From positions 18,836,334 to 18,900,333 of the forward strand of contig OZ022260.1 of the NCBI GenBank assembly GCA_963978905.1: a DNA stretch of 64,000 nt, read 5' to 3'. Shown here piece by piece: positions 10,418 to 23,800 of this stretch. Position 1 is the stretch's first letter. Each line of letters starts with the position of its first letter. Source of the DNA: Trichostrongylus colubriformis. Its lineage: Eukaryota; Nematoda; Chromadorea; Rhabditida; Trichostrongylidae. The translations under genes were made by a program, and so were the position numbers. A model generated the notes under the pieces. That model was not told where the DNA came from and ran no database searches. It worked only from the letters and a program-made list of their open reading frames with translations.

Positions 10418-10902
10418 TCGAAAAAGATCCTACTAGGCTTCTGGTACGACCTATTATTATAGTATAATCGGCTGTGTCTGTTGCTGTGTGTGTTTGTTTG
10501 ACCGGAAAATAATATCGTCGCAGCAAAGCTGGGACCCTGAATTTCCAAAGTGGTATAGGGGGTGGCAAAGCGACATCAATGGTGAGGGACCGCAAGTGAT
10601 AGCAACTTATAAGGGCTGATAAGGAGCCTCGAAAGGCAAATGTTGGGAAATTTGTATCCCGCGTCGCAGCTAAGATGGAATCTTAAATTTAGAGATGATA
10701 ACGGGGAGGTGAGGAGACACTACTTATTGGATGAACATTAAGTATACAGCTATTACTTTTTATTTACTAGGAGACGTAGGGTTATGACTTCAGATCAATA
10801 TCCTGTTCTAGTAATAGTAAGAATCGGGGAGTCGCTGAAGCAAAGGCGATATTTTCTAAAAAGTAAAAAGAAACTGTGACGATTTGAAAATCCCTTTTCC
10901 AG

Positions 10903-11829
10903 GCTGATGGGATACCACTGATTTCTGGCGTCACGTCTTGTGGTACACCGCTATTCCAAGGGATTATGAACTGCCCTGAATCAAGGCATACAACAACTAT
11001 TATCACCACTACCACTACTACCTACCGAATGGTAGAGGTTAGCGACAGTGATTCCATGTCAGATGACTTTGAATTAGTGGACAGCAGTTCTCTCACAGTG
11101 GATGTACCTCTTGTGACGTCGCGAACCCCTTCCCCGTCTCAATATATGATTATTGGAAAGACAGAATCGGCGGCTCCTCTCTCGCCTGTTTTGAGGTCAA
11201 CAATGAATATCGACCTGGAACTCCCTCCGAAACCAATAGAGCGAGATAAAGAGCTGGACGAGAAGCCCATTATGGAAGAAGTATCTGTTTACCATTCCGG
11301 CATATCATCTGATCCTGATGGTACCCAATCCACCACTGACTTAGAAAATGTGGAATCACCGGAAATCTACACTCAGGAGGATATAGCATCGGCAAGCGAT
11401 AAGGATTATGGTATTAACGTCCGTAGCAGCAGTGATCTAAAAACAGTAAGCACATCATCAGAAGATGAAGATCTTGTTTTGATAGAAAGGGAAATGGTCC
11501 AAATGACCACCAGTGGAAGTTCGACAAACGATGGCGATATTAAGGAAGCGTACACTGAGGCAACCGCACAGACGATCATTGAGAAAGAAGAGGAAATGCT
11601 GGGCATGAACGCCGCAGAAATAGCAAAAAGGTTCGGTGAAAAAATTGCACGCATACTCGAAAAACAACCCAACATAACCGATCATACGCCATCAGAAATG
11701 TATGCTGAAACTGCCATACACACGTCAACATATGAAGGCATCCAAACTGATCCGCAAGGTTTGCTCGACGAGGATGCTTCACCAGCAAAGGAATTATATT
11801 ATGGCTATCCTACCACTTCTGCATATCAA
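10903..11829 (+). other. Non-array N-terminal part of the giant exon, with diverged proto-repeats
   Basis: These 309 codons precede the clean array. They are acidic and Ser/Thr-rich (SDSDSMSDDFELVDSSS near 11,041; STSSEDEDLVLIERE near 11,449). Three pieces are diverged homologues of array modules, in array-like order. EEVSVYHSGISSDPDG (about 11,275-11,322) matches the VYHSGRSDEP core. NAAEIAKRFGEKIARIL (about 11,608-11,658) matches DIADAAKAFGEKITGLF. SPAKELYYGYPTTSAYQG (about 11,776-11,832) matches PPAKDMYYDYPTTAAYEG, the end of the 60-residue module. This looks like the old, unhomogenised edge of the array. The Met at 11,029 lies inside the exon; because the frame is open back to the splice acceptor, it need not be a translation start. 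Confidence 0.85.
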
Positions 11830-14800
11830 GGTCCCCTCGAAAGCACATTACGAAGAGAAGATATCAGTGATGAACCGCTTAGGCACCACGTCACCGTGTA
11901 CCACAGTGGACGATCCGATGAGCCAGCACCGAAACCCGAAGAAGAACGCATCGACATTGCAGATGCTGCAAAGGCACTCGGTGAGCGAGTAACCGGACTG
12001 TTCAAGAGAGGCCCTGCCCATCTTGATTATCCTGTCTCCGAAAGATACGAAGGACCGGTGGATAGCACTCATCGCATGGACGACATCTATGGTGAACCAA
12101 TTACCCATCATGTCACCGTGTATCACAGTGGTCGTTCTGACGAGCCAGTGCCGAAGCCCGAAGAAGAACGCATCGACATTGCAGATGCTGCAAAGGCACT
12201 CGGTGAGCGAGTAACCGGACTGTTCAAGAGAGGCCCTGCCCATCTTGATTATCCTGTCTCCGAAAGATACGAAGGACCGGTGGATAGCACTCATCGCATG
12301 GACGACATCTATGGTGAACCTCCTACACATCATGTCACCGTGTATCATAGTGGACGTTCTGACGAGCCAGTGCCGAAGCCCGAAGAAGAACGCATCGACA
12401 TTGCAGATGCTGCAAAGGCACTCGGTGAGCGAGTAACCGGACTGTTCAAGAGAGGCCCTGCCCATCTTGATTATCCTGTCTCCGAAAGATACGAAGGACC
12501 GGTGGATAGCACTCATCGCATGGACGACATCTATGGTGAACCTCTTACCCATCATGTCACCGTGTATCACAGTGGACGTTCTGACGAGCCAGTGCCGAAG
12601 CCCGAAGAAGAACGCGTTGACATCGCAGATGCTGCAAAGGCGTTTGGTGAGAAGATCACTGGACTGTTCAAGAGAAGACCAACTATTCCGGATTATCCGA
12701 CTTCAGAACCCTATTATGGTCCTCTGGCGGATACAGCACCACGTGAAGACATCGAGTCACAGCCACTAAGAACAGTGGTAACTGTTTATCACAGTGGACG
12801 ATCTGACGTCCCTCATGAGAAGACAATGGTGATCACTGAAGAAGTTCCACCTGCAAAGGATATGTACTACGACTATCCCACGACTGCAGCATACGAAGGT
12901 CCACTTGACAGCACTCCACGAACTGAGGACGTCTACGGAGAACCGCTCACCCACCACGTTAGCGTATATCACAGTGGACGATCCGATGAGCCTGCACCGA
13001 AACCCGAAGAAGAACGCATCGACATTGCAGATGCTGCAAAGGCACTCGGTGAGAGAGTAACCGGACTGTTCAAGAGAGGCCCTGCCCATCTTGATTATCC
13101 TGTCTCCGAAAGATACGAAGGACCGGTGGATAGCACTCATCGCATGGAAGACATCTATGGTGAACCACTTACCCATCATGTCACCGTGTATCACAGTGGT
13201 CGTTCTGACGAGCCAGTGCCGAAGCCCGAAGAAGAACGCATCGACATTGCAGATGCTGCAAAGGCACTCGGTGAGCGAGTAACCGGACTGTTCAAGAGAG
13301 GCCCTGCCCATCTTGATTATCCTGTCTCCGAAAGATACGAAGGACCGGTGGATAGCACTCATCGCATGGACGACATCTATGGTGAACCTCTTACCCATCA
13401 TGTCACCGTGTATCACAGTGGACGTTCTGACGAGCCAGTGCCGAAGCCCGAAGAAGAACGCGTTGACATCGCAGATGCTGCAAAGGCGTTTGGTGAGAAG
13501 ATCACTGGACTGTTCAAGAGAAGACCAACTATTCCGGATTATCCGACTTCAGAACCCTATTATGGTCCTCTGGCGGATACAGCACCACGTGAAGACATCG
13601 AGTCACAGCCACTAAGAACAGTGGTAACTGTTTATCACAGTGGACGATCTGACGTCCCTCATGAGAAGACAATGGTGATCACTGAAGAAGTTCCACCTGC
13701 AAAGGATATGTACTACGACTATCCCACGACTGCAGCATACGAAGGTCCACTTGACAGCACTCCACGAACTGAGGACGTCTACGGAGAACCGCTCACCCAC
13801 CACGTTAGCGTATATCACAGTGGACGATCCGATGAGCCTGCACCGAAACCCGAAGAAGAACGCATCGACATTGCAGATGCTGCAAAGGCACTCGGTGAGA
13901 GAGTAACCGGACTGTTCAAGAGAGGCCCTGCCCATCTTGATTATCCTGTCTCCGAAAGATACGAAGGACCGGTGGATAGCACTCATCGCATGGACGACAT
14001 CTATGGTGAACCTCTTACCCATCATGTCACCGTGTATCACAGTGGACGTTCTGACGAGCCAGTGCCGAAGCCCGAAGAAGAACGCGTTGACATCGCAGAT
14101 GCTGCAAAGGCGTTTGGTGAGAAGATCACTGGACTGTTCAAGAGAAGACCAACTATTCCGGATTATCCGACTTCAGAACCCTATTATGGTCCTCTGGCGG
14201 ATACAGCACCACGTGAAGACATCGAGTCACAGCCACTAAGAACAGTGGTAACTGTTTATCACAGTGGACGATCTGACGTCCCTCATGAGAAGACAATGGT
14301 GATCACTGAAGAAGTTCCACCTGCAAAGGATATGTACTACGACTATCCCACGACTGCAGCATACGAAGGTCCACTTGACAGCACTCCACGAACTGAGGAC
14401 GTCTACGGAGAACCGCTCACCCACCACGTTAGCGTATATCACAGTGGACGATCCGATGAGCCTGCACCGAAACCCGAAGAAGAACGCATCGACATTGCAG
14501 ATGCTGCAAAGGCACTCGGTGAGAGAGTAACCGGACTGTTCAAGAGAGGCCCTGCCCATCTTGATTATCCTGTCTCCGAAAGATACGAAGGACCGGTGGA
14601 TAGCACTCATCGCATGGAAGACATCTATGGTGAACCACTTACCCATCATGTCACCGTGTATCACAGTGGTCGTTCTGACGAGCCAGTGCCGAAGCCCGAA
14701 GAAGAACGCATCGACATTGCAGATGCTGCAAAGGCACTCGGTGAGCGAGTAACCGGACTGTTCAAGAGAGGCCCTGCCCATCTTGATTATCCTGTCTCCG

Positions 14801-17800
14801 AAAGATACGAAGGACCGGTGGATAGCACTCATCGCATGGACGACATCTATGGTGAACCACTTACCCATCATGTCACCGTGTATCACAGTGGTCGTTCTGA
14901 CGAGCCAGTGCCGAAGCCCGAAGAAGAACGCATCGACATTGCAGATGCTGCAAAGGCACTCGGTGAGCGAGTAACCGGACTGTTCAAGAGAAGACCAACT
15001 ATTCCGGATTATCCGACTTCAGAACCCTATTATGGTCCTCTGGCGGATACAGCACCACGTGAAGACATCGAGTCACAGCCACTAAGAACAGTGGTAACTG
15101 TTTACCACAGTGGACGATCTGACGTCCCTCATGAGAAGACAATGGTGATCACTGAAGAAGTTCCACCTGCAAAGGATATGTACTACGACTATCCCACGAC
15201 TGCAGCATACGAAGGTCCACTTGACAGCACTCCACGAACTGAGGACGTCTACGGAGAGCCGCTCACCCACCACGTTAGCGTATATCACAGTGGACGATCC
15301 GATGAGCCTGCACCGAAACCCGAAGAAGAACGCATCGACATTGCAGATGCTGCAAAGGCACTCGGTGAGAGAGTAACCGGACTGTTCAAGAGAGGCCCTG
15401 CCCATCTTGATTATCCTGTCTCCGAAAGATACGAAGGACCGGTGGATAGCACTCATCGCATGGAAGACATCTATGGTGAACCACTTACCCATCATGTCAC
15501 CGTGTATCACAGTGGTCGTTCTGACGAGCCAGTGCCGAAGCCCGAAGAAGAACGCATCGACATTGCAGATGCTGCAAAGGCACTCGGTGAGCGAGTAACC
15601 GGACTGTTCAAGAGAAGCCCTGCCCATCTTGATTATCCTGTCTCCGAAAGATACGAAGGACCGGTGGATAGCACTCATCGCATGGACGACATCTATGGTG
15701 AACCACTTACCCATCATGTCACCGTGTATCACAGTGGTCGTTCTGACGAGCCAGTGCCGAAGCCCGAAGAAGAACGCATCGACATTGCAGATGCTGCAAA
15801 GGCACTCGGTGAGCGAGTAACCGGACTGTTCAAGAGAGGCCCTGCCCATCTTAATTATCCTGTCTCCGAAAGATACGAAGGACCGGTGGATAGCACTCAT
15901 CGCATGGACGACATCTATGGTGAACCTCTTACCCATCATGTCACCGTGTATCACAGTGGACGTTCTGACGAGCCAGTGCCGAAGCCCGAAGAAGAACGCG
16001 TTGACATCGCAGATGCTGCAAAGGCGTTTGGTGAGAAGATCACTGGACTGTTCAAGAGAAGACCAACTATTCCGGATTATCCGACTTCAGAACCCTATTA
16101 TGGTCCTCTGGCGGATATAGCACCACGTGAAGACATCGAGTCACAGCCACTAAGAACAGTGGTAACTGTTTATCACAGTGGACGATCTGACGTCCCTCAT
16201 GAGAAGACAATGGTGATCACTGAAGAAGTTCCACCTGCAAAGGATATGTACTACGACTATCCCACGACTGCAGCATACGAAGGTCCACTTGACAGCACTC
16301 CACGAACTGAGGACGTCTACGGAGAACCGCTCACCCACCACGTTAGCGTATATCACAGTGGACGATCCGATGAGCCTGCACCGAAACCCGAAGAAGAACG
16401 CATCGACATTGCAGATGCTGCAAAGGCACTCGGTGAGAGAGTAACCGGACTGTTCAAGAGAGGCCCTGCCCATCTTGATTATCCTGTCTCCGAAAGATAC
16501 GAAGGACCGGTGGATAGCACTCATCGCATGGAAGACATCTATGGTGAACCTCTTACCCATCATGTCACCGTGTATCACAGTGGACGTTCTGACGAGCCAG
16601 TGCCGAAGCCCGAAGAAGAACGCGTTGACATCGCAGATGCTGCAAAGGCGTTTGGTGAGAAGATCACTGGACTGTTCAAGAGAAGACCAACTATTCCGGA
16701 TTATCCAACTTCAGAACCCTATTATGGTCCTCTGGCGGATACAGCACCACGTGAAGACATCGAGTCACAGCCACTAAGAACAGTGGTAACTGTTTATCAC
16801 AGTGGACGATCTGACGTCCCTCATGAGAAGACAATGGTGATCACTGAAGAAGTTCCACCTGCAAAGGATATGTACTACGACTATCCCACGACTGCAGCAT
16901 ACGAAGGTCCACTTGACAGCACTCCACGAACTGAGGACGTCTACGGAGAACCGCTCACCCACCACGTTAGCGTATATCACAGTGGACGATCCGATGAGCC
17001 TGCACCGAAACCCGAAGAAGAACGCATCGACATTGCAGATGCTGCAAAGGCACTCGGTGAGAGAGTAACCGGACTGTTCAAGAGAGGCCCTGCCCATCTT
17101 GATTATCCTGTCTCCGAAAGATACGAAGGACCGGTGGATAGCACTCATCGCATGGACGACATCTATGGTGAACCTCTTACCCATCATGTCACCGTGTATC
17201 ACAGTGGACGTTCTGACGAGCCAGTGCCGAAGCCCGAAGAAGAACGCGTTGACATCGCAGATGCTGCAAAGGCGTTTGGTGAGAAGATCACTGGACTGTT
17301 CAAGAGAAGACCAACTATTCCGGATTATCCGACTTCAGAACCCTATTATGGTCCTCTGGCGGATACAGCACCACGTGAAGACATCGAGTCACAGCCACTA
17401 AGAACAGTGGTAACTGTTTATCACAGTGGACGATCTGACGTCCCTCATGAGAAGACAATGGTGATCACTGAAGAAGTTCCACCTGCAAAGGATATGTACT
17501 ACGACTATCCCACGACTGCAGCATACGAAGGTCCACTTGACAGCACTCCACGAACTGAGGACGTCTACGGAGAACCGCTCACCCACCACGTTAGCGTATA
17601 TCACAGTGGACGATCCGATGAGCCTGCACCGAAACCCGAAGAAGAACGCATCGACATTGCAGATGCTGCAAAGGCACTCGGTGAGAGAGTAACCGGACTG
17701 TTCAAGAGAGGCCCTGCCCATCTTGATTATCCTGTCTCCGAAAGATACGAAGGACCGGTGGATAGCACTCATCGCATGGAAGACATCTATGGTGAACCAC

Positions 17801-20800
17801 TTACCCATCATGTCACCGTGTATCACAGTGGTCGTTCTGACGAGCCAGTGCCGAAGCCCGAAGAAGAACGCATCGACATTGCAGATGCTGCAAAGGCACT
17901 CGGTGAGCGAGTAACCGGACTGTTCAAGAGAGGCCCTGCCCATCTTGATTATCCTGTCTCCGAAAGATACGAAGGACCGGTGGATAGCACTCATCGCATG
18001 GACGACATCTATGGTGAACCACTTACCCATCATGTCACCGTGTATCACAGTGGTCGTTCTGACGAGCCAGTGCCGAAGCCCGAAGAAGAACGCATCGACA
18101 TTGCAGATGCTGCAAAGGCACTCGGTGAGCGAGTAACCGGACTGTTCAAGAGAAGACCAACTATTCCGGATTATCCGACTTCAGAACCCTATTATGGTCC
18201 TCTGGCGGATACAGCACCACGTGAAGACATCGAGTCACAGCCACTAAGAACAGTGGTAACTGTTTATCACAGTGGACGATCTGACGTCCCTCATGAGAAG
18301 ACAATGGTGATCACTGAAGAAGTTCCACCTGCAAAGGATATGTACTACGACTATCCCACGACTGCAGCATACGAAGGTCCACTTGACAGCACTCCACGAA
18401 CTGAGGACGTCTACGGAGAACCGCTCACCCACCACGTTAGCGTATATCACAGTGGACGATCCGATGAGCCTGCACCGAAACCCGAAGAAGAACGCATCGA
18501 CATTGCAGATGCTGCAAAGGCACTCGGTGAGAGAGTAACCGGACTGTTCAAGAGAGGCCCTGCCCATCTTGATTATCCTGTCTCCGAAAGATACGAAGGA
18601 CCGGTGGATAGCACTCATCGCATGGAAGACATCTATGGTGAACCACTTACCCATCATGTCACCGTGTATCACAGTGGTCGTTCTGACGAGCCAGTGCCGA
18701 AGCCCGAAGAAGAACGCATCGACATTGCAGATGCTGCAAAGGCACTCGGTGAGCGAGTAACCGGACTGTTCAAGCGAGGCCCTGCCCATCTTGATTATCC
18801 TGTCTCCGAAAGATACGAAGGACCGGTGGATAGCACTCATCGCATGGACGACATCTATGGTGAACCTCTTACCCATCATGTCACCGTGTATCACAGTGGA
18901 CGTTCTGACGAGCCAGTGCCGAAGCCCGAAGAAGAACGCGTTGACATCGCAGATGCTGCAAAGGCGTTTGGTGAGAAGATCACTGGACTGTTCAAGAGAA
19001 GACCAACTATTCCGGATTATCCGACTTCAGAACCCTATTATGGTCCTCTGGCGGATACAGCACCACGTGAAGACATCGAGTCACAGCCACTAAGAACAGT
19101 GGTAACTGTTTATCACAGTGGACGATCTGACGTCCCTCATGAGAAGACAATGGTGATCACTGAAGAAGTTCCACCTGCAAAGGATATGTACTACGACTAT
19201 CCCACGACTGCAGCATACGAAGGTCCACTTGACAGCACTCCACGAACTGAGGACGTCTACGGAGAACCGCTCACCCACCACGTTAGCGTATATCACAGTG
19301 GACGATCCGATGAGCCTGCACCGAAACCCGAAGAAGAACGCATCGACATTGCAGATGCTGCAAAGGCACTCGGTGAGAGAGTAACCGGACTGTTCAAGAG
19401 AGGCCCTGCCCATCTTGATTATCCTGTCTCCGAAAGATACGAAGGACCGGTGGATAGCACTCATCGCATGGAAGACATCTATGGTGAACCTCTTACCCAT
19501 CATGTCACCGTGTATCACAGTGGACGTTCTGACGAGCCAGTGCCGAAGCCCGAAGAAGAACGCGTTGACATCGCAGATGCTGCAAAGGCGTTTGGTGAGA
19601 AGATCACTGGACTGTTCAAGAGAAGACCAACTATTCCGGATTATCCGACTTCAGAACCCTATTATGGTCCTCTGGCGGATACAGCACCACGTGAAGACAT
19701 CGAGTCACAGCCACTAAGAACAGTGGTAACTGTTTATCACAGTGGACGATCTGACGTCCCTCATGAGAAGACAATGGTGATCACTGAAGAAGTTCCACCT
19801 GCAAAGGATATGTACTACGACTATCCCACGACTGCAGCATACGAAGGTCCACTTGACAGCACTCCACGAATTGAGGACGTCTACGGAGAACCGCTCACCC
19901 ACCACGTTAGCGTATATCACAGTGGACGATCCGATGAGCCTGCACCGAAACCCGAAGAAGAACGCATCGACATTGCAGATGCTGCAAAGGCACTCGGTGA
20001 GAGAGTAACCGGACTGTTCAAGAGAGGCCCTGCCCATCTTGATTATCCTGTCTCCGAAAGATACGAAGGACCGGTGGATAGCACTCATCGCATGGAAGAC
20101 ATCTATGGTGAACCACTTACCCATCATGTCACCGTGTATCACAGTGGTCGTTCTGACGAGCCAGTGCCGAAGCCCGAAGAAGAACGCATCGACATTGCAG
20201 ATGCTGCAAAGGCACTCGGTGAGCGAGTAACCGGACTGTTCAAGAGAGGCCCTGCCCATCTTGATTATCCTGTCTCCGAAAGATACGAAGGACCGGTGGA
20301 TAGCACTCATCGCATGGAAGACATCTATGGTGAACCACTTACCCATCATGTCACCGTGTATCACAGTGGTCGTTCTGACGAGCCAGTGCCGAAGCCCGAA
20401 GAAGAACGCATCGACATTGCAGATGCTGCAAAGGCACTCGGTGAGCGAGTAACCGGACTGTTCAAGAGAGGCCTTGCCCATCTTGATTATCCTGTCTCCG
20501 AAAGATACGAAGGACCGGTGGATAGCACTCATCGCATGGACGACATCTATGGTGAACCTCTTACCCATCATGTCACCGTGTATCACAGTGGACGTTCTGA
20601 CGAGCCAGTGCCGAAGCCCGAAGAAGAACGCGTTGACATCGCAGATGCTGCAAAGGCGTTTGGTGAGAAGATCACTGGACTGTTCAAAAGAAGACCAACT
20701 ATTCCGGATTATCCGACTTCAGAACCCTATTATGGTCCTCTGGCGGATACAGCACCACGTGAAGACATCGAGTCACAGCCACTAAGAACAGTGGTAACTG

Positions 20801-23800
20801 TTTATCACAGTGGACGATCTGACGTCCCTCATGAGAAGACAATGGTGATCACTGAAGAAGTTCCACCTGCAAAGGATATGTACTACGACTATCCCACGAC
20901 TGCAGCATACGAAGGTCCACTTGACAGCACTCCACGAACTGAGGACGTCTACGGAGAACCGCTCACCCACCACGTTAGCGTATATCACAGTGGACGATCC
21001 GATGAGCCTGCACCGAAACCCGAAGAAGAACGCATCGACATTGCAGATGCTGCAAAGGCACTCGGTGAGAGAGTAACCGGACTGTTCAAGAGAGGCCCTG
21101 CCCATCTTGATTATCCTGTCTCCGAAAGATACGAAGGACCGGTGGATAGCACTCATCGCATGGAAGACATCTATGGTGAACCTCTTACCCATCATGTCAC
21201 CGTGTATCACAGTGGACGTTCTGACGAGCCAGTGCCGAAGCCCGAAGAAGAACGCGTTGACATCGCAGATGCTGCAAAGGCGTTTGGTGAGAAGATCACT
21301 GGACTGTTCAAGAGAAGACCAACTATTCCGGATTATCCGACTTCAGAACCCTATTATGGTCCTCTGGCGGATACAGCACCACGTGAAGACATCGAGTCAC
21401 AGCCACTAAGAACAGTGGTAACTGTTTATCACAGTGGACGATCTGACGTCCCTCATGAGAAGACAATGGTGATCACTGAAGAAGTTCCACCTGCAAAGGA
21501 TATGTACTACGACTATCCCACGACTGCAGCATACGAAGGTCCACTTGACAGCACTCCACGAATTGAGGACGTCTACGGAGAACCGCTCACCCACCACGTT
21601 AGCGTATATCACAGTGGACGATCCGATGAGCCTGCACCGAAACCCGAAGAAGAACGCATCGACATTGCAGATGCTGCAAAGGCACTCGGTGAGAGAGTAA
21701 CCGGACTGTTCAAGAGAGGCCCTGCCCATCTTGATTATCCTGTCTCCGAAAGATACGAAGGACCGGTGGATAGCACTCATCGCATGGAAGACATCTATGG
21801 TGAACCACTTACCCATCATGTCACCGTGTATCACAGTGGTCGTTCTGACGAGCCAGTGCCGAAGCCCGAAGAAGAACGCGTTGACATCGCAGATGCTGCA
21901 AAGGCACTCGGTGAGCGAGTAACCGGACTGTTCAAGAGAGGCCCTGCCCATCTTGATTATCCTGTCTCCGAAAGATACGAAGGACCGGTGGATAGCACTC
22001 ATCGCATGGAAGACATCTATGGTGAACCACTTACCCATCATGTCACCGTGTATCACAGTGGTCGTTCTGACGAGCCAGTGCCGAAGCCCGAAGAAGAACG
22101 CATCGACATTGCAGATGCTGCAAAGGCACTCGGTGAGCGAGTAACCGGACTGTTCAAGAGAGGCCTTGCCCATCTTGATTATCCTGTCTCCGAAAGATAC
22201 GAAGGACCGGTGGATAGCACTCATCGCATGGACGACATCTATGGTGAACCTCTTACCCATCATGTCACCGTGTATCACAGTGGACGTTCTGACGAGCCAG
22301 TGCCGAAGCCCGAAGAAGAACGCGTTGACATCGCAGATGCTGCAAAGGCGTTTGGTGAGAAGATCACTGGACTGTTCAAAAGAAGACCAACTATTCCGGA
22401 TTATCCGACTTCAGAACCCTATTATGGTCCTCTGGCGGATACAGCACCACGTGAAGACATCGAGTCACAGCCACTAAGAACAGTGGTAACTGTTTATCAC
22501 AGTGGACGATCTGACGTCCCTCATGAGAAGACAATGGTGATCACTGAAGAAGTTCCACCTGCAAAGGATATGTACTACGACTATCCCACGACTGCAGCAT
22601 ACGAAGGTCCACTTGACAGCACTCCACGAACTGAGGACGTCTACGGAGAACCGCTCACCCACCACGTTAGCGTATATCACAGTGGACGATCCGATGAGCC
22701 TGCACCGAAACCCGAAGAAGAACGCATCGACATTGCAGATGCTGCAAAGGCACTCGGTGAGAGAGTAACCGGACTGTTCAAGAGAGGCCCTGCCCATCTT
22801 GATTATCCTGTCTCCGAAAGATACGAAGGACCGGTGGATAGCACTCATCGCATGGACGACATCTATGGTGAACCTCTTACCCATCATGTCACCGTGTATC
22901 ACAGTGGACGTTCTGACGAGCCAGTGCCGAAGCCCGAAGAAGAACGCGTTGACATCGCAGATGCTGCAAAGGCGTTTGGTGAGAAGATCACTGGACTGTT
23001 CAAGAGAAGACCAACTATTCCGGATTATCCGACTTCAGAACCCTATTATGGTCCTCTGGCGGATACAGCACCACGTGAAGACATCGAGTCACAGCCACTA
23101 AGAACAGTGGTAACTGTTTATCACAGTGGACGATCTGACGTCCCTCATGAGAAGACAATGGTGATCACTGAAGAAGTTCCACCTGCAAAGGATATGTACT
23201 ACGACTATCCCACGACTGCAGCATACGAAGGTCCACTTGACAGCACTCCACGAACTGAGGACGTCTACGGAGAACCGCTCACCCACCACGTTAGCGTATA
23301 TCACAGTGGACGATCCGATGAGCCTGCACCGAAACCCGAAGAAGAACGCATCGACATTGCAGATGCTGCAAAGGCACTCGGTGAGAGAGTAACCGGACTG
23401 TTCAAGAGAGGCCCTGCCCATCTTGATTATCCTGTCTCCGAAAGATACGAAGGACCGGTGGATAGCACTCATCGCATGGAAGACATCTATGGTGAACCAC
23501 TTACCCATCATGTCACCGTGTATCACAGTGGTCGTTCTGACGAGCCAGTGCCGAAGCCCGAAGAAGAACGCATCGACATTGCAGATGCTGCAAAGGCACT
23601 CGGTGAGCGAGTAACCGGACTGTTCAAGAGAGGCCCTGCCCATCTTGATTATCCTGTCTCCGAAAGATACGAAGGACCGGTGGATAGCACTCATCGCATG
23701 GACGACATCTATGGTGAACCACTTACCCATCATGTCACCGTGTATCACAGTGGTCGTTCTGACGAGCCAGTGCCGAAGCCCGAAGAAGAACGCATCGACA

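Larger units (their letters stand above)
6166..10902 (+). other. Putative intron 2 preceding the giant exon
   Basis: A 4,737-bp interval runs from a consensus GTAAGT donor (6166) to a pyrimidine-rich TTTTCCAG acceptor ending at 10,902. Both flanking junctions are phase 0. It contains an inverted-repeat pair around 6873-7000, a tight hairpin at 7201-7243, a 38-bp repeat present twice, a G-run near 9312 and a mariner transposase fossil near 9826-10,417. Apart from those, no supported gene is visible. Short open frames at 6421-6843 (+), 6504-6734 (-), 7895-8173 (-) and 8523-8890 (-) lack recognisable motifs or splice structure. Confidence 0.6.
12718..13563 (+). repeat. First complete higher-order unit (846 bp)
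   Basis: The order is a 60-residue module (12,718-12,897), a TPR-flavour 74-residue module (12,898-13,119), a common-flavour 74-residue module (13,120-13,341) and a unit-closing 74-residue module (13,342-13,563) that ends TIPDYPTSEPYY. The general rule is 60 + 74(TPR) + n x 74(common) + 74(closing), giving 624 bp for n=0 and 222 bp more for each extra copy. Across the window n runs from 0 to 3. Confidence 0.92.
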
